Assembly (NCBI RefSeq): GCF_947501385.1
Contig: NZ_CANMVP010000009.1
Span: 62,001 to 126,000 of the forward strand
Length of the DNA stretch: 64,000 bases
Direction of reading: 5' to 3'
Origin: an uncultured Polaribacter sp.
GTDB lineage: Bacteria; Bacteroidota; Bacteroidia; Flavobacteriales; Flavobacteriaceae
In this document: positions 1 to 8,126 of the stretch, piece after piece
Layout of the letters: each line of letters begins with the position of its first letter
How positions within the stretch are numbered: the stretch's first letter is position 1
Made by a program: the position numbers and the translations under genes
Notes under the pieces: generated by a model
Seen by the model: the letters and a program-made list of their open reading frames with translations, nothing else
Told to the model about the DNA's origin: nothing
The model's database searches: none

Positions 1-893
1 TGGGCGATAAATCTTTTGCAAAAACCTGTAAGAATTTGTATGATAATGGCTCAAAATGGATGGATAAAAATTTGTTTAATGGCGAATATTATCAACAGGA
101 CATTCAGCCTCCAATGGTTGCAGAAAATGTTGCTCCAGGATTAATGCTAGGAATTGGTGCAAAAGACTTAACTAGTCCAGATTATCAATTAGGAAAAGGA
201 GTTTTAGTAGACCAATTAGTAGGTCAAGTACTCGCTCATATTTTAGATTTAGGATATTTAACTGATAAAGAAAATATTAAAGAAACCAATAAAGCAATTA
301 TTAAATATAATTACAGAGAAGATTTGTCTAAACACCCAAACTTTATGCGTTCTTATGCTTTGGGTGATGAATCTGCATTGTTAATGGCATCATATCCAGA
401 AGAACGTCCTGCAAAACCTTTTCCATATTTTACTGAAGTAATGACAGGTTTTGAATATACTGCAGCAGTTTCAATGTTATATGAAAACCAGAATACTATC
501 GGTCTAAAAACGATGCAAGATGTTAGAGACAGATATGATGGAAAAAAAAGAAACCCTTTTAATGAAGCCGAATTTGGCAACCATTATGCAAGAGCAATGA
601 TGGCTTGGGGAAGTGTTTTAGCGTATACAGGTTTTAATTATTCTGCAGTGAATCAATCAATGAAATTTAATTCCAAAAACGGTTCTTATTTCTGGTCAAA
701 TGGATATCAATATGGAAATATTGAAATTATTAGAGAAGGGAAGACAAAAAAAGTAGCACTAACACTTTTAAATGGTTCTTTGGAATTAAAATCATTTGAA
801 TTAAAACAATTTGGAGCGGTTAACTTTAAAAAAGGAAAAACTTTTGCACAAGATGAAACTCTAAAATTTACTATTAAAAATAATATTAAATAG
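1..893 (+). CDS. GH116-family glycoside hydrolase, C-terminal part (cut by window edge)
   Basis: The frame is open to the left edge (first full codon at base 3), so this is the C-terminal part of a longer protein. The visible residues match the GH116/DUF608 catalytic domain (GBA2-like beta-glucosidase fold): a stretch reading YALGDESALLMASYP, then PFPYFTEVMTGFEYTAA, then RDRYDGKKRNPFNEAEFGNH with HYARAMMAWG after it. GH116 enzymes are retaining exo-acting glycosidases (beta-glucosidase, beta-xylosidase, N-acetylglucosaminidase). The substrate here cannot be read from sequence. The gene stops 9 bp before the next esterase gene, so it belongs to the same operon of a polysaccharide utilization locus. 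A TTG at 36 is in frame but is internal to the domain and is not a credible start. Confidence 0.82.
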   Translation, partial: GDKSFAKTCKNLYDNGSKWMDKNLFNGEYYQQDIQPPMVAENVAPGLMLGIGAKDLTSPDYQLGKGVLVDQLVGQVLAHILDLGYLTDKENIKETNKAIIKYNYREDLSKHPNFMRSYALGDESALLMASYPEERPAKPFPYFTEVMTGFEYTAAVSMLYENQNTIGLKTMQDVRDRYDGKKRNPFNEAEFGNHYARAMMAWGSVLAYTGFNYSAVNQSMKFNSKNGSYFWSNGYQYGNIEIIREGKTKKVALTLLNGSLELKSFELKQFGAVNFKKGKTFAQDETLKFTIKNNIK

Positions 894-902
894 CTTTAAG
901 AG

Positions 903-2459
903 ATGAAAAGAAGTATTGATTTTAAAAATTTTATTGTTTTTGCAATTCTAATTATGGATATTTCTAGTTTTGCACAAACAAAAGAGATAAAAGCAAACCC
1001 CATACTTCAAGTAGGTTCACTTTTTCAAAATCATATGATTTTACAAAGAGATATGCCAATTCCTGTTTGGGGAAAAGCATCATCAGGAGCAACTATAAAA
1101 ATTCAATTTGCAAATTCAGAAAAAAGTACGATTGCGAATTCTGATGGAAAATGGCGCATCAATTTAAAACCGCAAGAAGCTAGTTTCGAACCCAAAACAA
1201 TGCTGATAACTTCTTCATCTGATGCTAAAAAAATAGAAATTTCAGATATTTTAATTGGTGATGTTTGGATTTGCTCTGGGCAATCTAACATGCAATTCCC
1301 TATAAATAAAGCCCCAGAAGTAAAAAAGTTAGTTCCATTAGCAAAAAATATTAGAAGTTTTGAAGTAAAAAAAACAGTGGCTTTTCAACCACAAGAAAGT
1401 TTAGAAGGGTCTTGGCAAGTCAAACATCCAAATAGTGCGGTTGCATTTTCTTTTGCCTATTTTTTAGAGCAATCTTCAGATGCTCCTGTGGGGATTATTT
1501 TAACCTGTTGGGGAAGTTCTTCCATAGAAGCGTGGATGCCCAAAGATATGACAGCAATAGTGCCTCATTTTAAAACGATGATGAATGAGTTTGATGCTGA
1601 TGAAAAAACCAAAACTAGAATAAAAGCCATTTTAGAAGGTCCAAAACCTTGGGGAAGAGAAAATGATATTTTTTTAAGAAGTCAATCCAATATTTTATAC
1701 AATGCAATGATGCATCCCTTAATCCCCTATGCTTGTAGAGGATTGGTTTGGTATCAAGGAGAACGAAATACACAATCTATGTTTGGAATGTTAAAGGAAC
1801 CTTGGTTTTCTAGAAATTCTGGAATGTTAAAATATGGTGATGCTTTAAAAGAATGGATAAAACGTTACAGAAAAGGTTGGAATAATGAAAAATTACATTT
1901 TTTAGTAGTAATGCTTCCAGGCTATGGAAAAGTGTTAGATTTAGATAAAGGAATTAGTAAAGAAAATCCTGATGCACATTCTTGGGCTTGGATGCGAGAA
2001 TCGCAATTAAAAGCATTAGAATTATCAAATACATCTGTTGTAAATACGATTGATTTGGGTGATGTAAAAAATATTCATCCTAATGATAAATTACCCATTG
2101 GTAAAAGAGCAGCGTTACTTGTAGAGCAAAATGTTTTGCATAAAAAAGTAACAGCTTTTGGACCAGTAATGAAAAAGGTAAAATCAAAAAGAAACACTTT
2201 AGTAGTCTCCTTTAACAACGCAAAAAAATTAAAAACAAAAGACGGTAAAACTCCAACTGGGTTTTGGTTGTCAGATAATTATGGGAATTGGTTTCCAGCA
2301 AAAGCAACCATAAAAGGTAAAAAAATAATATTATTTTCGGATAAAATAAAAAACCCGTTATATGTTCGTTATGCGTTTACAGGAAAACCAAACGTAAATT
2401 TGGTAAACGAAGTTAATTTGCCTGCTTATCCGTTTAGAACAGACTCATTTCTGCCTTAA
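903..2459 (+). CDS. Secreted SASA-type (sialate O-acetylesterase-like) carbohydrate acetylesterase
   Basis: A 518-residue exported protein. The N-terminal hydrophobic segment ends near SSFAQ, a plausible signal peptidase I site. A beta-sandwich-like N-terminal part (LFQNHMILQRDMPIPVWGKA, ~40-60) precedes an SGNH esterase core with GQSNM at 126-130 (nucleophile Ser128) and a distal IHPNDKLPIGKR near residue 398 that supplies the catalytic His. Members of this family remove O-acetyl groups from sialic acid, xylan or xyloglucan, and in marine PULs they deacetylate the target glycan. The usual family motif WYQGESN reads WYQGERN here (283-289), a Ser-to-Arg change near the active site. It lies between GH116 and a second esterase with gaps of 9 and 11 bp, which points to co-transcription. 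Sugar specificity is unknown. Confidence 0.85.
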   Translation: MKRSIDFKNFIVFAILIMDISSFAQTKEIKANPILQVGSLFQNHMILQRDMPIPVWGKASSGATIKIQFANSEKSTIANSDGKWRINLKPQEASFEPKTMLITSSSDAKKIEISDILIGDVWICSGQSNMQFPINKAPEVKKLVPLAKNIRSFEVKKTVAFQPQESLEGSWQVKHPNSAVAFSFAYFLEQSSDAPVGIILTCWGSSSIEAWMPKDMTAIVPHFKTMMNEFDADEKTKTRIKAILEGPKPWGRENDIFLRSQSNILYNAMMHPLIPYACRGLVWYQGERNTQSMFGMLKEPWFSRNSGMLKYGDALKEWIKRYRKGWNNEKLHFLVVMLPGYGKVLDLDKGISKENPDAHSWAWMRESQLKALELSNTSVVNTIDLGDVKNIHPNDKLPIGKRAALLVEQNVLHKKVTAFGPVMKKVKSKRNTLVVSFNNAKKLKTKDGKTPTGFWLSDNYGNWFPAKATIKGKKIILFSDKIKNPLYVRYAFTGKPNVNLVNEVNLPAYPFRTDSFLP

Positions 2460-2470
2460 TAATTTGGAAT

Positions 2471-3970
2471 ATGAATTATACAAAATCAAACAATAGTAAA
2501 GGAATAAAATCATTAAAAACAGTATCTACATTTTTAATGATTTTATTTACAATTTTTGCTATTAAATCCCAGAATATAATTCCAGATAAGAAAATACTTT
2601 ACAAAGAAATAAATGGCGATAGTTTATATCTACATATTTTTGAACCTCAATTATCTAAAAAACCAACGGCAGTAATTGTGTTTTTTTTTGGTGGTGGATG
2701 GGTTTCTGGTTCACCAAAACAATTCTATCAACAAAGCCAATATTTTGCTTCTAGAGGTATTTTAGCAGTTTCAGCAGAATATAGAATACAAAAAACGCAC
2801 AAAACATCTCCTTTTGATGCTGTGGAAGATGCAAAATCTGCCATTCGTTGGGTAAGAGAAAATTCGAAAGCACTTAATATAAATCCAAATAAAATAATAG
2901 CAAGTGGCGGTTCTGCAGGAGGACATTTAGCACTTTGCACGGCTTTGATTCATGGTTTTGAAAATGAATTAGAAAATACTTCATTAAGTTCTGTTCCTAA
3001 CGCGATTGTAGCATACAATCCAGTTATGGACACCACAAAAAAAGGTTATGGTTCAAAGAAACTTGTTGGACGAGAAACAGAAATATCTCCAGTTCATCAC
3101 GTAAAAAAGGATTTACCTTCTACGTTAATTTTTCATGGAAAAAAAGACAAAACAGTTCCTTTTGAAAACGCAGAACGTTTTACAAATTTAATGCAAAAAG
3201 CAGGAAACAACTGCAAATTAATAGCCGTAGAAAATGTTGGGCATGGATTTTTTAATGGTGATTTTTTTAGAAAAGGATTTGGCAATAAATATTATAATGT
3301 AACAACATATCAAACAGATATTTTTTTAGAAAAGTTAGGATATTTAGAAGGCAAACCAACGCTTTCTAAAAACTTAATACAGGTATCTTGTGTTGGAGAT
3401 AGTAATACTGAGATGAAATACCCTGAATTTCTTCAAAAAGAATTAGGCAAAAACTATCAAGTAAAAAACTTCGGTAAAGGAGGTGCTACTTTACTTGATG
3501 GAACAAACCATCCTTATTTAAAAATAGACAAATACAAGAATTCCTTAAAATTTATTCCAGATATTGTTCTTATTATGTTTGGTACAAACGATGCAAATGT
3601 TTGGTGGTGTTTAAGCAAAAAAAGAAAAACAGATTTTGTGGGTACACCTCAAGAGGAGTTTAAAAGTCAATATGTAAAATTGATAAATTCTTATAAAAAA
3701 TTAAATGAAAATGCATCTATTTACATAGCAACACCATTACCAATTTATGAGCATGAAAAATGCAAAGATCCAAAAATAAAAGAACGTAGAGCGCAAATGC
3801 ATCAATGGGTAATTCCTATCATAAAAGAAGTGGCAAAAGAGCAAAATGTAAAATTGATAGATATTAATACGATAATGAAAAACTCTTATAAATATACTAT
3901 TGATGGTGTTCATCTTAATGATGAAGGTTACAAAGTTTTAGCAAGTAAAATAGCCAAAGAAATACAATAA
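2471..3970 (+). CDS. Two-domain esterase: alpha/beta-hydrolase fused to SGNH/GDSL hydrolase
   Basis: A 499-residue exported protein with two different esterase folds. Residues ~40-290 form a carboxylesterase/BD-FAE-like alpha/beta hydrolase: oxyanion motif GGGW (74-77), nucleophile elbow GGSAGG (Ser148), Asp226 in KKDKTVP, His258 in VGHGF. Residues ~303-499 form an SGNH hydrolase: block I GDSNT (Ser311), block III GTND (371-374), block V DGVHLND (Asp478, His481). Both catalytic sets look complete, so the protein may remove two kinds of ester group. A hydrophobic N-terminal segment (about 18-33) serves as signal peptide or anchor. The gene follows the SASA esterase by 11 bp, giving three esterase domains in consecutive genes and suggesting a heavily acetylated substrate. 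No frameshift separates the halves, so the fusion is real in this sequence. Confidence 0.85.
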   Translation: MNYTKSNNSKGIKSLKTVSTFLMILFTIFAIKSQNIIPDKKILYKEINGDSLYLHIFEPQLSKKPTAVIVFFFGGGWVSGSPKQFYQQSQYFASRGILAVSAEYRIQKTHKTSPFDAVEDAKSAIRWVRENSKALNINPNKIIASGGSAGGHLALCTALIHGFENELENTSLSSVPNAIVAYNPVMDTTKKGYGSKKLVGRETEISPVHHVKKDLPSTLIFHGKKDKTVPFENAERFTNLMQKAGNNCKLIAVENVGHGFFNGDFFRKGFGNKYYNVTTYQTDIFLEKLGYLEGKPTLSKNLIQVSCVGDSNTEMKYPEFLQKELGKNYQVKNFGKGGATLLDGTNHPYLKIDKYKNSLKFIPDIVLIMFGTNDANVWWCLSKKRKTDFVGTPQEEFKSQYVKLINSYKKLNENASIYIATPLPIYEHEKCKDPKIKERRAQMHQWVIPIIKEVAKEQNVKLIDINTIMKNSYKYTIDGVHLNDEGYKVLASKIAKEIQ

Positions 3971-3991
3971 AAATAAAAAGGACAGCCAAAT

Positions 3992-5437
3992 ATGAAAGTT
4001 AAAATAGCGTTTTCAATTGCCTTTGTTTTGCTACTTGTCTTTTTATTTAATGTAAAAGGAACATCTGAAAGTCTATTTGCTTCCAATAAAAAAGAAGCTA
4101 CTAAACCTCCAAACATTATCATCATTCTAATTGATGATGCAGGTTACGCAGATTTTGGTTTTATGGGAAGTAAAGATTTGGAAACGCCTAACATAAACAA
4201 ATTGGCAGAAAGTGGGGTTATTTTTACGGATGCTCATGTAAGTGCATCAGTTTGTGCACCTTCAAGAGCTGGTTTAATTACAGGAAAATATCAACAACGT
4301 TTTGGCTTTGAAGCCAATAATACAGGAGATGAAAATACAGGTGATATTGGACTTTCAGACGATGTAATAACCATGGCAGATGTTTTCAAAAAAAATGGAT
4401 ACAAAACAATTGCTTTAGGAAAATGGCATTTGGGTGGTGACACATCAGACCATCCCAATAACAGAGGTTTTGATGAGTTTTATGGGTTTGAAACAGGAAG
4501 CAGATCTTATTTTCCAATAAAGAATCCCAATAAAAAACAGATGTTACAACACAATGGAAAGCGTGTAAATTTCGAAGGATATATGACAGATGTTTTAGGA
4601 GATCAATCTGTTAAATATATTGAAGAAAATAAAAATAATCCTTTTTTTATGTACTTGTCTTATAATGCTGTACATACACCTATGGAAGCCAAAGAAGCAC
4701 ATTTAGAAAAATATAAAAACCATGCTAGACAAAAATTAGCAGCCATGACTTGGTCTTTAGATGAAAATATAGGAAAACTTCAAAACACATTAAAAAAGCT
4801 AAATTTAGAAGAAAATACACTTATTTATTTTTTAAGTGATAATGGTGGTGCTGCAAATAACTCATCAAGTGTAGCGCCATTAAAAGGTTGGAAAGGTAAT
4901 AAATTTGAAGGCGGACATAGAGTTCCATTTGTAATAAGTTGGGTTAACAAAATTCAAGCAGGTCAAACATTTTCTGGTTTAAGTTCTTCATTAGATATTT
5001 TTACAACCTCATTGGCAGCAGCAAATATTAAAAAAGATACAACTTTAATTTTAGACGGAGTTAACCTATTGCCTTATTTAACAGGAGAAAAAAAAGGCAA
5101 TCCACATGATAAATTATTTTGGCGAAAATTAGAAGAATCTGCAGCTAGAATAGGTTCGTGTAAATTAGTTGGTTTAGAAAATTATGGCTATACTTTTTAC
5201 AATCTTGATACTGATTTAGGAGAAACAACAGATTTATCTAAAACAAAAACAATAGCTTTTAATAATGCTGTAAATGATTTAAAGAATTGGGAAAGTCAAC
5301 TAATGAAGCCACTTTGGGTTGAAGAAAGAGAATGGATGGACGTTACCTATCATATTCATCAAATGCTAATGGAAAATAAAAAAGTATTGTATGACAATCC
5401 TAAAAAAATGAAAGAAGTATTATCAAAAAACAACTAA
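3992..5437 (+). CDS. S1-family (formylglycine-dependent) sulfatase
   Basis: A 481-residue type I sulfatase. Metal-binding residues appear in IIILIDDAGYADFG (~43-56), and the maturation motif CAPSR lies at 88-92, where Cys88 would be oxidised to formylglycine by an anaerobic-type sulfatase-maturating enzyme or FGE. Further family blocks are GKWHLGG, SYNAVHTPMEA, FLSDNGG and the lysine-containing LKGWKGNKFEGGHRVPF. The N-terminus has one hydrophobic stretch (6-20) without a clear lipobox, so it is exported or membrane-anchored. It would release sulfate esters from the PUL glycan; position specificity needs subfamily assignment. It sits 21 bp after the esterase gene and 5 bp before the next gene, inside one operon. 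Confidence 0.9.
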   Translation: MKVKIAFSIAFVLLLVFLFNVKGTSESLFASNKKEATKPPNIIIILIDDAGYADFGFMGSKDLETPNINKLAESGVIFTDAHVSASVCAPSRAGLITGKYQQRFGFEANNTGDENTGDIGLSDDVITMADVFKKNGYKTIALGKWHLGGDTSDHPNNRGFDEFYGFETGSRSYFPIKNPNKKQMLQHNGKRVNFEGYMTDVLGDQSVKYIEENKNNPFFMYLSYNAVHTPMEAKEAHLEKYKNHARQKLAAMTWSLDENIGKLQNTLKKLNLEENTLIYFLSDNGGAANNSSSVAPLKGWKGNKFEGGHRVPFVISWVNKIQAGQTFSGLSSSLDIFTTSLAAANIKKDTTLILDGVNLLPYLTGEKKGNPHDKLFWRKLEESAARIGSCKLVGLENYGYTFYNLDTDLGETTDLSKTKTIAFNNAVNDLKNWESQLMKPLWVEEREWMDVTYHIHQMLMENKKVLYDNPKKMKEVLSKNN

Positions 5438-5442
5438 ATATT

Positions 5443-6453
5443 ATGAAAATAAGCTTAAAATTTACATTACTATTATTAATTATTGTAATTACGTCATGCG
5501 ATTCCAAAAAAGAAAAAAAATCGATTTCAGAAGATTTGACTAAAATTGATGCTGTTAAATTTACATATCAAAAACTATCAGCATTAGGGCAAGAAACTAC
5601 CTATAACAGACGAGATAATAGCGATATCATCAAAGTAAATGACACGTACTATATGTGGTACACAAGAATGGACAGTCCAATTAGATCTGGATATTGGGGA
5701 ACTATTTGGTACGCAACATCAAAAGATAAAGGTTATACTTGGCAAGAACAAGGGATGGCATTAGATTTAGGTAAAGCTGGCACATTTGATAGTCATGCTG
5801 TTTTTACGCCAAATATTTTGGTGTATAAAGATAAATACTATATGTATTATACAGGTGTAAAGCCAACACCAGACAATAAGAAAAATGAGTTTGAAAACAA
5901 TGCTACAACAGATATTACAGCTATTGGTTTAGCAGTAGCAGATAATCCGAACGGACCTTTTGTAAGAGTAGAAAACAATCCAGTATTAGAAGTGAGTAAA
6001 GTGGCTTCAGATTTTGATAGTTTTAGGATTGATGATGCTAGTTTATTAGTAAAAAACGATAAAATTTGGTTATTTTACAAAGGAAGATCGCTTGCTGATG
6101 GAAAACAAGGTCCAAAAAAAACCAAAATGAGCGTTGCCTATGCTGAAAAACCAGAAGGACCTTATACAAAACATGATGGCTCATTATTAGACAAAAGCCA
6201 TGAAGTGTTAATTTGGTTAAAAGATGGCGGTGTTGCCTCATTAGCATCCATAAACTCAACGATCAATTATGCCAAAGATGGCGAACACTTTTCTATTTTA
6301 AATAAAGGATTGAAAAACATTCCAAAAGCACCCGGATTGTATCGACCACATTTAGAAAATGGAAACCCGAATACAGAAATTCCTGGTTGGGGAATTTCGA
6401 TGATACAAAAGAAAAACTTAGCATATTTAATTCGTTTTGAAATGATAGAATAG
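5443..6453 (+). CDS. GH117/GH43-like five-bladed beta-propeller glycoside hydrolase, lipoprotein
   Basis: A 336-residue lipoprotein: the signal ends in VITSC, with Cys19 as the lipidated residue. The mature part has propeller-blade signatures typical of clan GH-B/F-like families, repeating 'D..I.KV.D.YYMWYT' (RRDNSDIIKVNDTYYMWYTR), 'PNILVYKDKYYMYYTG' and 'DDASLLVKNDKIWLFYKG'. Asp residues at the start of each blade (NRRDNSD, FDSHAVF, RIDDAS) are at the positions used as catalytic residues in GH43/GH117. GH117 members include exo-alpha-1,3-(3,6-anhydro)-galactosidases, and relatives occur in marine PULs for other sulfated glycans. I cannot fix the family or substrate by eye. It is in an operon with the sulfatase (5 bp gap); the next gene follows after 77 bp. 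Confidence 0.65.
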   Translation: MKISLKFTLLLLIIVITSCDSKKEKKSISEDLTKIDAVKFTYQKLSALGQETTYNRRDNSDIIKVNDTYYMWYTRMDSPIRSGYWGTIWYATSKDKGYTWQEQGMALDLGKAGTFDSHAVFTPNILVYKDKYYMYYTGVKPTPDNKKNEFENNATTDITAIGLAVADNPNGPFVRVENNPVLEVSKVASDFDSFRIDDASLLVKNDKIWLFYKGRSLADGKQGPKKTKMSVAYAEKPEGPYTKHDGSLLDKSHEVLIWLKDGGVASLASINSTINYAKDGEHFSILNKGLKNIPKAPGLYRPHLENGNPNTEIPGWGISMIQKKNLAYLIRFEMIE

Positions 6454-6530
6454 CAAATAATTTTTGTTTTGATTTTATTCGCTATCAGTAATTTAAAAAA
6501 ACAAATAAAAATATTTGAATAAATACTAAT

Positions 6531-8126
6531 ATGAACTTAAACAGCATTATAAATTCAGTAACATTACTTTTTCTATTATCGTTTTTGTCATGCAATCAAA
6601 AACAAAACAATAGTAGTAAAAAAGAGAAAACAAAGATTCATTATGATGGGAGTTGGCAAGCATTACAAAAAATGCCAGTTCCTGCTTGGTTTGATGATGG
6701 AAAAATAGGCTTATTTATTCATTGGGGACCATATAGTGCTATTGGTTACAAAAAAGGCGGACGTGGTTATGCAGAACATGTACCAAAGCAACTATATAAA
6801 AATAAATCCCATTATTACCCTTATATGCAAGAACGTTGGGGAGCAACACCACCAGAATTTGGATACAAAGATATTATTCCAGAATTTACAGCAGCAAATT
6901 GGAATCCAGAAGAATGGGCATCACTTTTTAAAGAAGTTGGTGTTACATATGTAGTTTTTACAGCAGAACATCACGATGGTTTTTCTAATTGGGATTCTAA
7001 AATAAATCCTTGGAATTCAGTAAAAATGGGACCTAAAAGAGATTTGGTAGGAGATTTGGGTGAAGCAGTTAGAAAGCAAGGACTTAAATATGCACCTTCC
7101 TATCATCGTGAAAGGCACACAGGTTTTTTTGCTGAAGAACAATATAATGTGCATAGTATTCCTAGAGCAGATATTGCAGAAGAAATCAAACGAGTTCCTA
7201 AAGCAGCAACCCTTTATGGGCCATTTAGCTTCAGTAAAAAATTTACAGATGATTATGTGGCGCGTTGGAAAGAAATTCAAGACAAATACCATCCAGATTT
7301 TTTGTGGATAGATGATGTACCTGTTTTTACAAGAGATGGTAACAATCCTAAAACAGGCTTTAAACCAGAAATTCAATATTTCTATGATGAAGTAAAAGGA
7401 ATGATTACAGATTTTATGAATAATGGAATTGATAGACAACAAGCAGTTTACGTAAACAATAAAGGAGCAAATCGTAACTGGCCAGATGGCGTTGGGTGTT
7501 TAGAAAAAGACAATTTAAAACTAAAAGTTGTTGGTCCTAAATGGCAAAGTTGCACCACTTTTGGTACTTCTTTTGGGTATTTAGAAAATGATAAATACAA
7601 AAGCGTAAAAGCGATTATAACAGAAATGGTAGAAGTAATTTCCAGAAACGGTAATTTTTTGGTAAATATTGGTCCAAAGGCAGATGGAACAATTCCACAG
7701 GAACAAATGAAACGTTTACAAGAAATGGGTAATTGGTTAAAAATAAATGGAGATGCTATTTATGGAACTCGTTACTGGAAAGAAAATCATCAAGAAAATG
7801 GGCATTTAGCATTTACAACAAAAGATAAAACATTATTTGCTATCGCTCTAGAAAAGCCGACACAACCATTTATTATTGAAGCGACTAAAGATTGGACGAA
7901 AAATAATGTAAAGCAAATAGCTCTTTTAGGTTCTAAAGAAAGGATTAACTGGAAAATCACTAAAGAAGGTTTGCAAATTACTCCTCCATCAAACTTGGGA
8001 AAAACTAAGTATGCATGGGCTTTTAAAATTGATACAGACTTTATACAACATAAACCAAATGCTATTCAAACAGATGCAGACAAAGCATTAAAAGGAACCA
8101 AAAAGGTAGATTTAGAAGGTTTTTAA
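6531..8126 (+). CDS. GH29 alpha-L-fucosidase, lipoprotein
   Basis: A 531-residue lipoprotein with lipobox FLSC (Cys21). GH29 blocks follow in order: WFDDGKIGLFIHWGPYS (53-69), FTAEHHDGFSNWDS (143-156), GDLGEAVRKQGLKYAPSYH and HPDFLWIDD (254-262), where Asp261 is the likely catalytic nucleophile (LWxD). Then SRNGNFLVNIGPKADGTIP closes the TIM-barrel. The protein would remove terminal alpha-L-fucose from the exterior of sulfated fucan-like chains or their oligomers, in the periplasm or on the outer membrane. Its stop codon directly abuts the start of the ThuA gene, so translation is probably coupled. The last residues KKVDLEGF are also found in a decayed copy at 12107-12283. Confidence 0.92.
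   Translation: MNLNSIINSVTLLFLLSFLSCNQKQNNSSKKEKTKIHYDGSWQALQKMPVPAWFDDGKIGLFIHWGPYSAIGYKKGGRGYAEHVPKQLYKNKSHYYPYMQERWGATPPEFGYKDIIPEFTAANWNPEEWASLFKEVGVTYVVFTAEHHDGFSNWDSKINPWNSVKMGPKRDLVGDLGEAVRKQGLKYAPSYHRERHTGFFAEEQYNVHSIPRADIAEEIKRVPKAATLYGPFSFSKKFTDDYVARWKEIQDKYHPDFLWIDDVPVFTRDGNNPKTGFKPEIQYFYDEVKGMITDFMNNGIDRQQAVYVNNKGANRNWPDGVGCLEKDNLKLKVVGPKWQSCTTFGTSFGYLENDKYKSVKAIITEMVEVISRNGNFLVNIGPKADGTIPQEQMKRLQEMGNWLKINGDAIYGTRYWKENHQENGHLAFTTKDKTLFAIALEKPTQPFIIEATKDWTKNNVKQIALLGSKERINWKITKEGLQITPPSNLGKTKYAWAFKIDTDFIQHKPNAIQTDADKALKGTKKVDLEGF

Noticed and set aside
6736..6954. 72-residue plus-strand ORF within GH29
   Set aside because: It lies in another frame of a well-supported enzyme and has no independent features.
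7017..7442. 141-residue minus-strand ORF inside the GH29 gene
   Set aside because: It is a shadow of the fucosidase reading frame, rich in Cys, Ile and Phe, with no signal or family.
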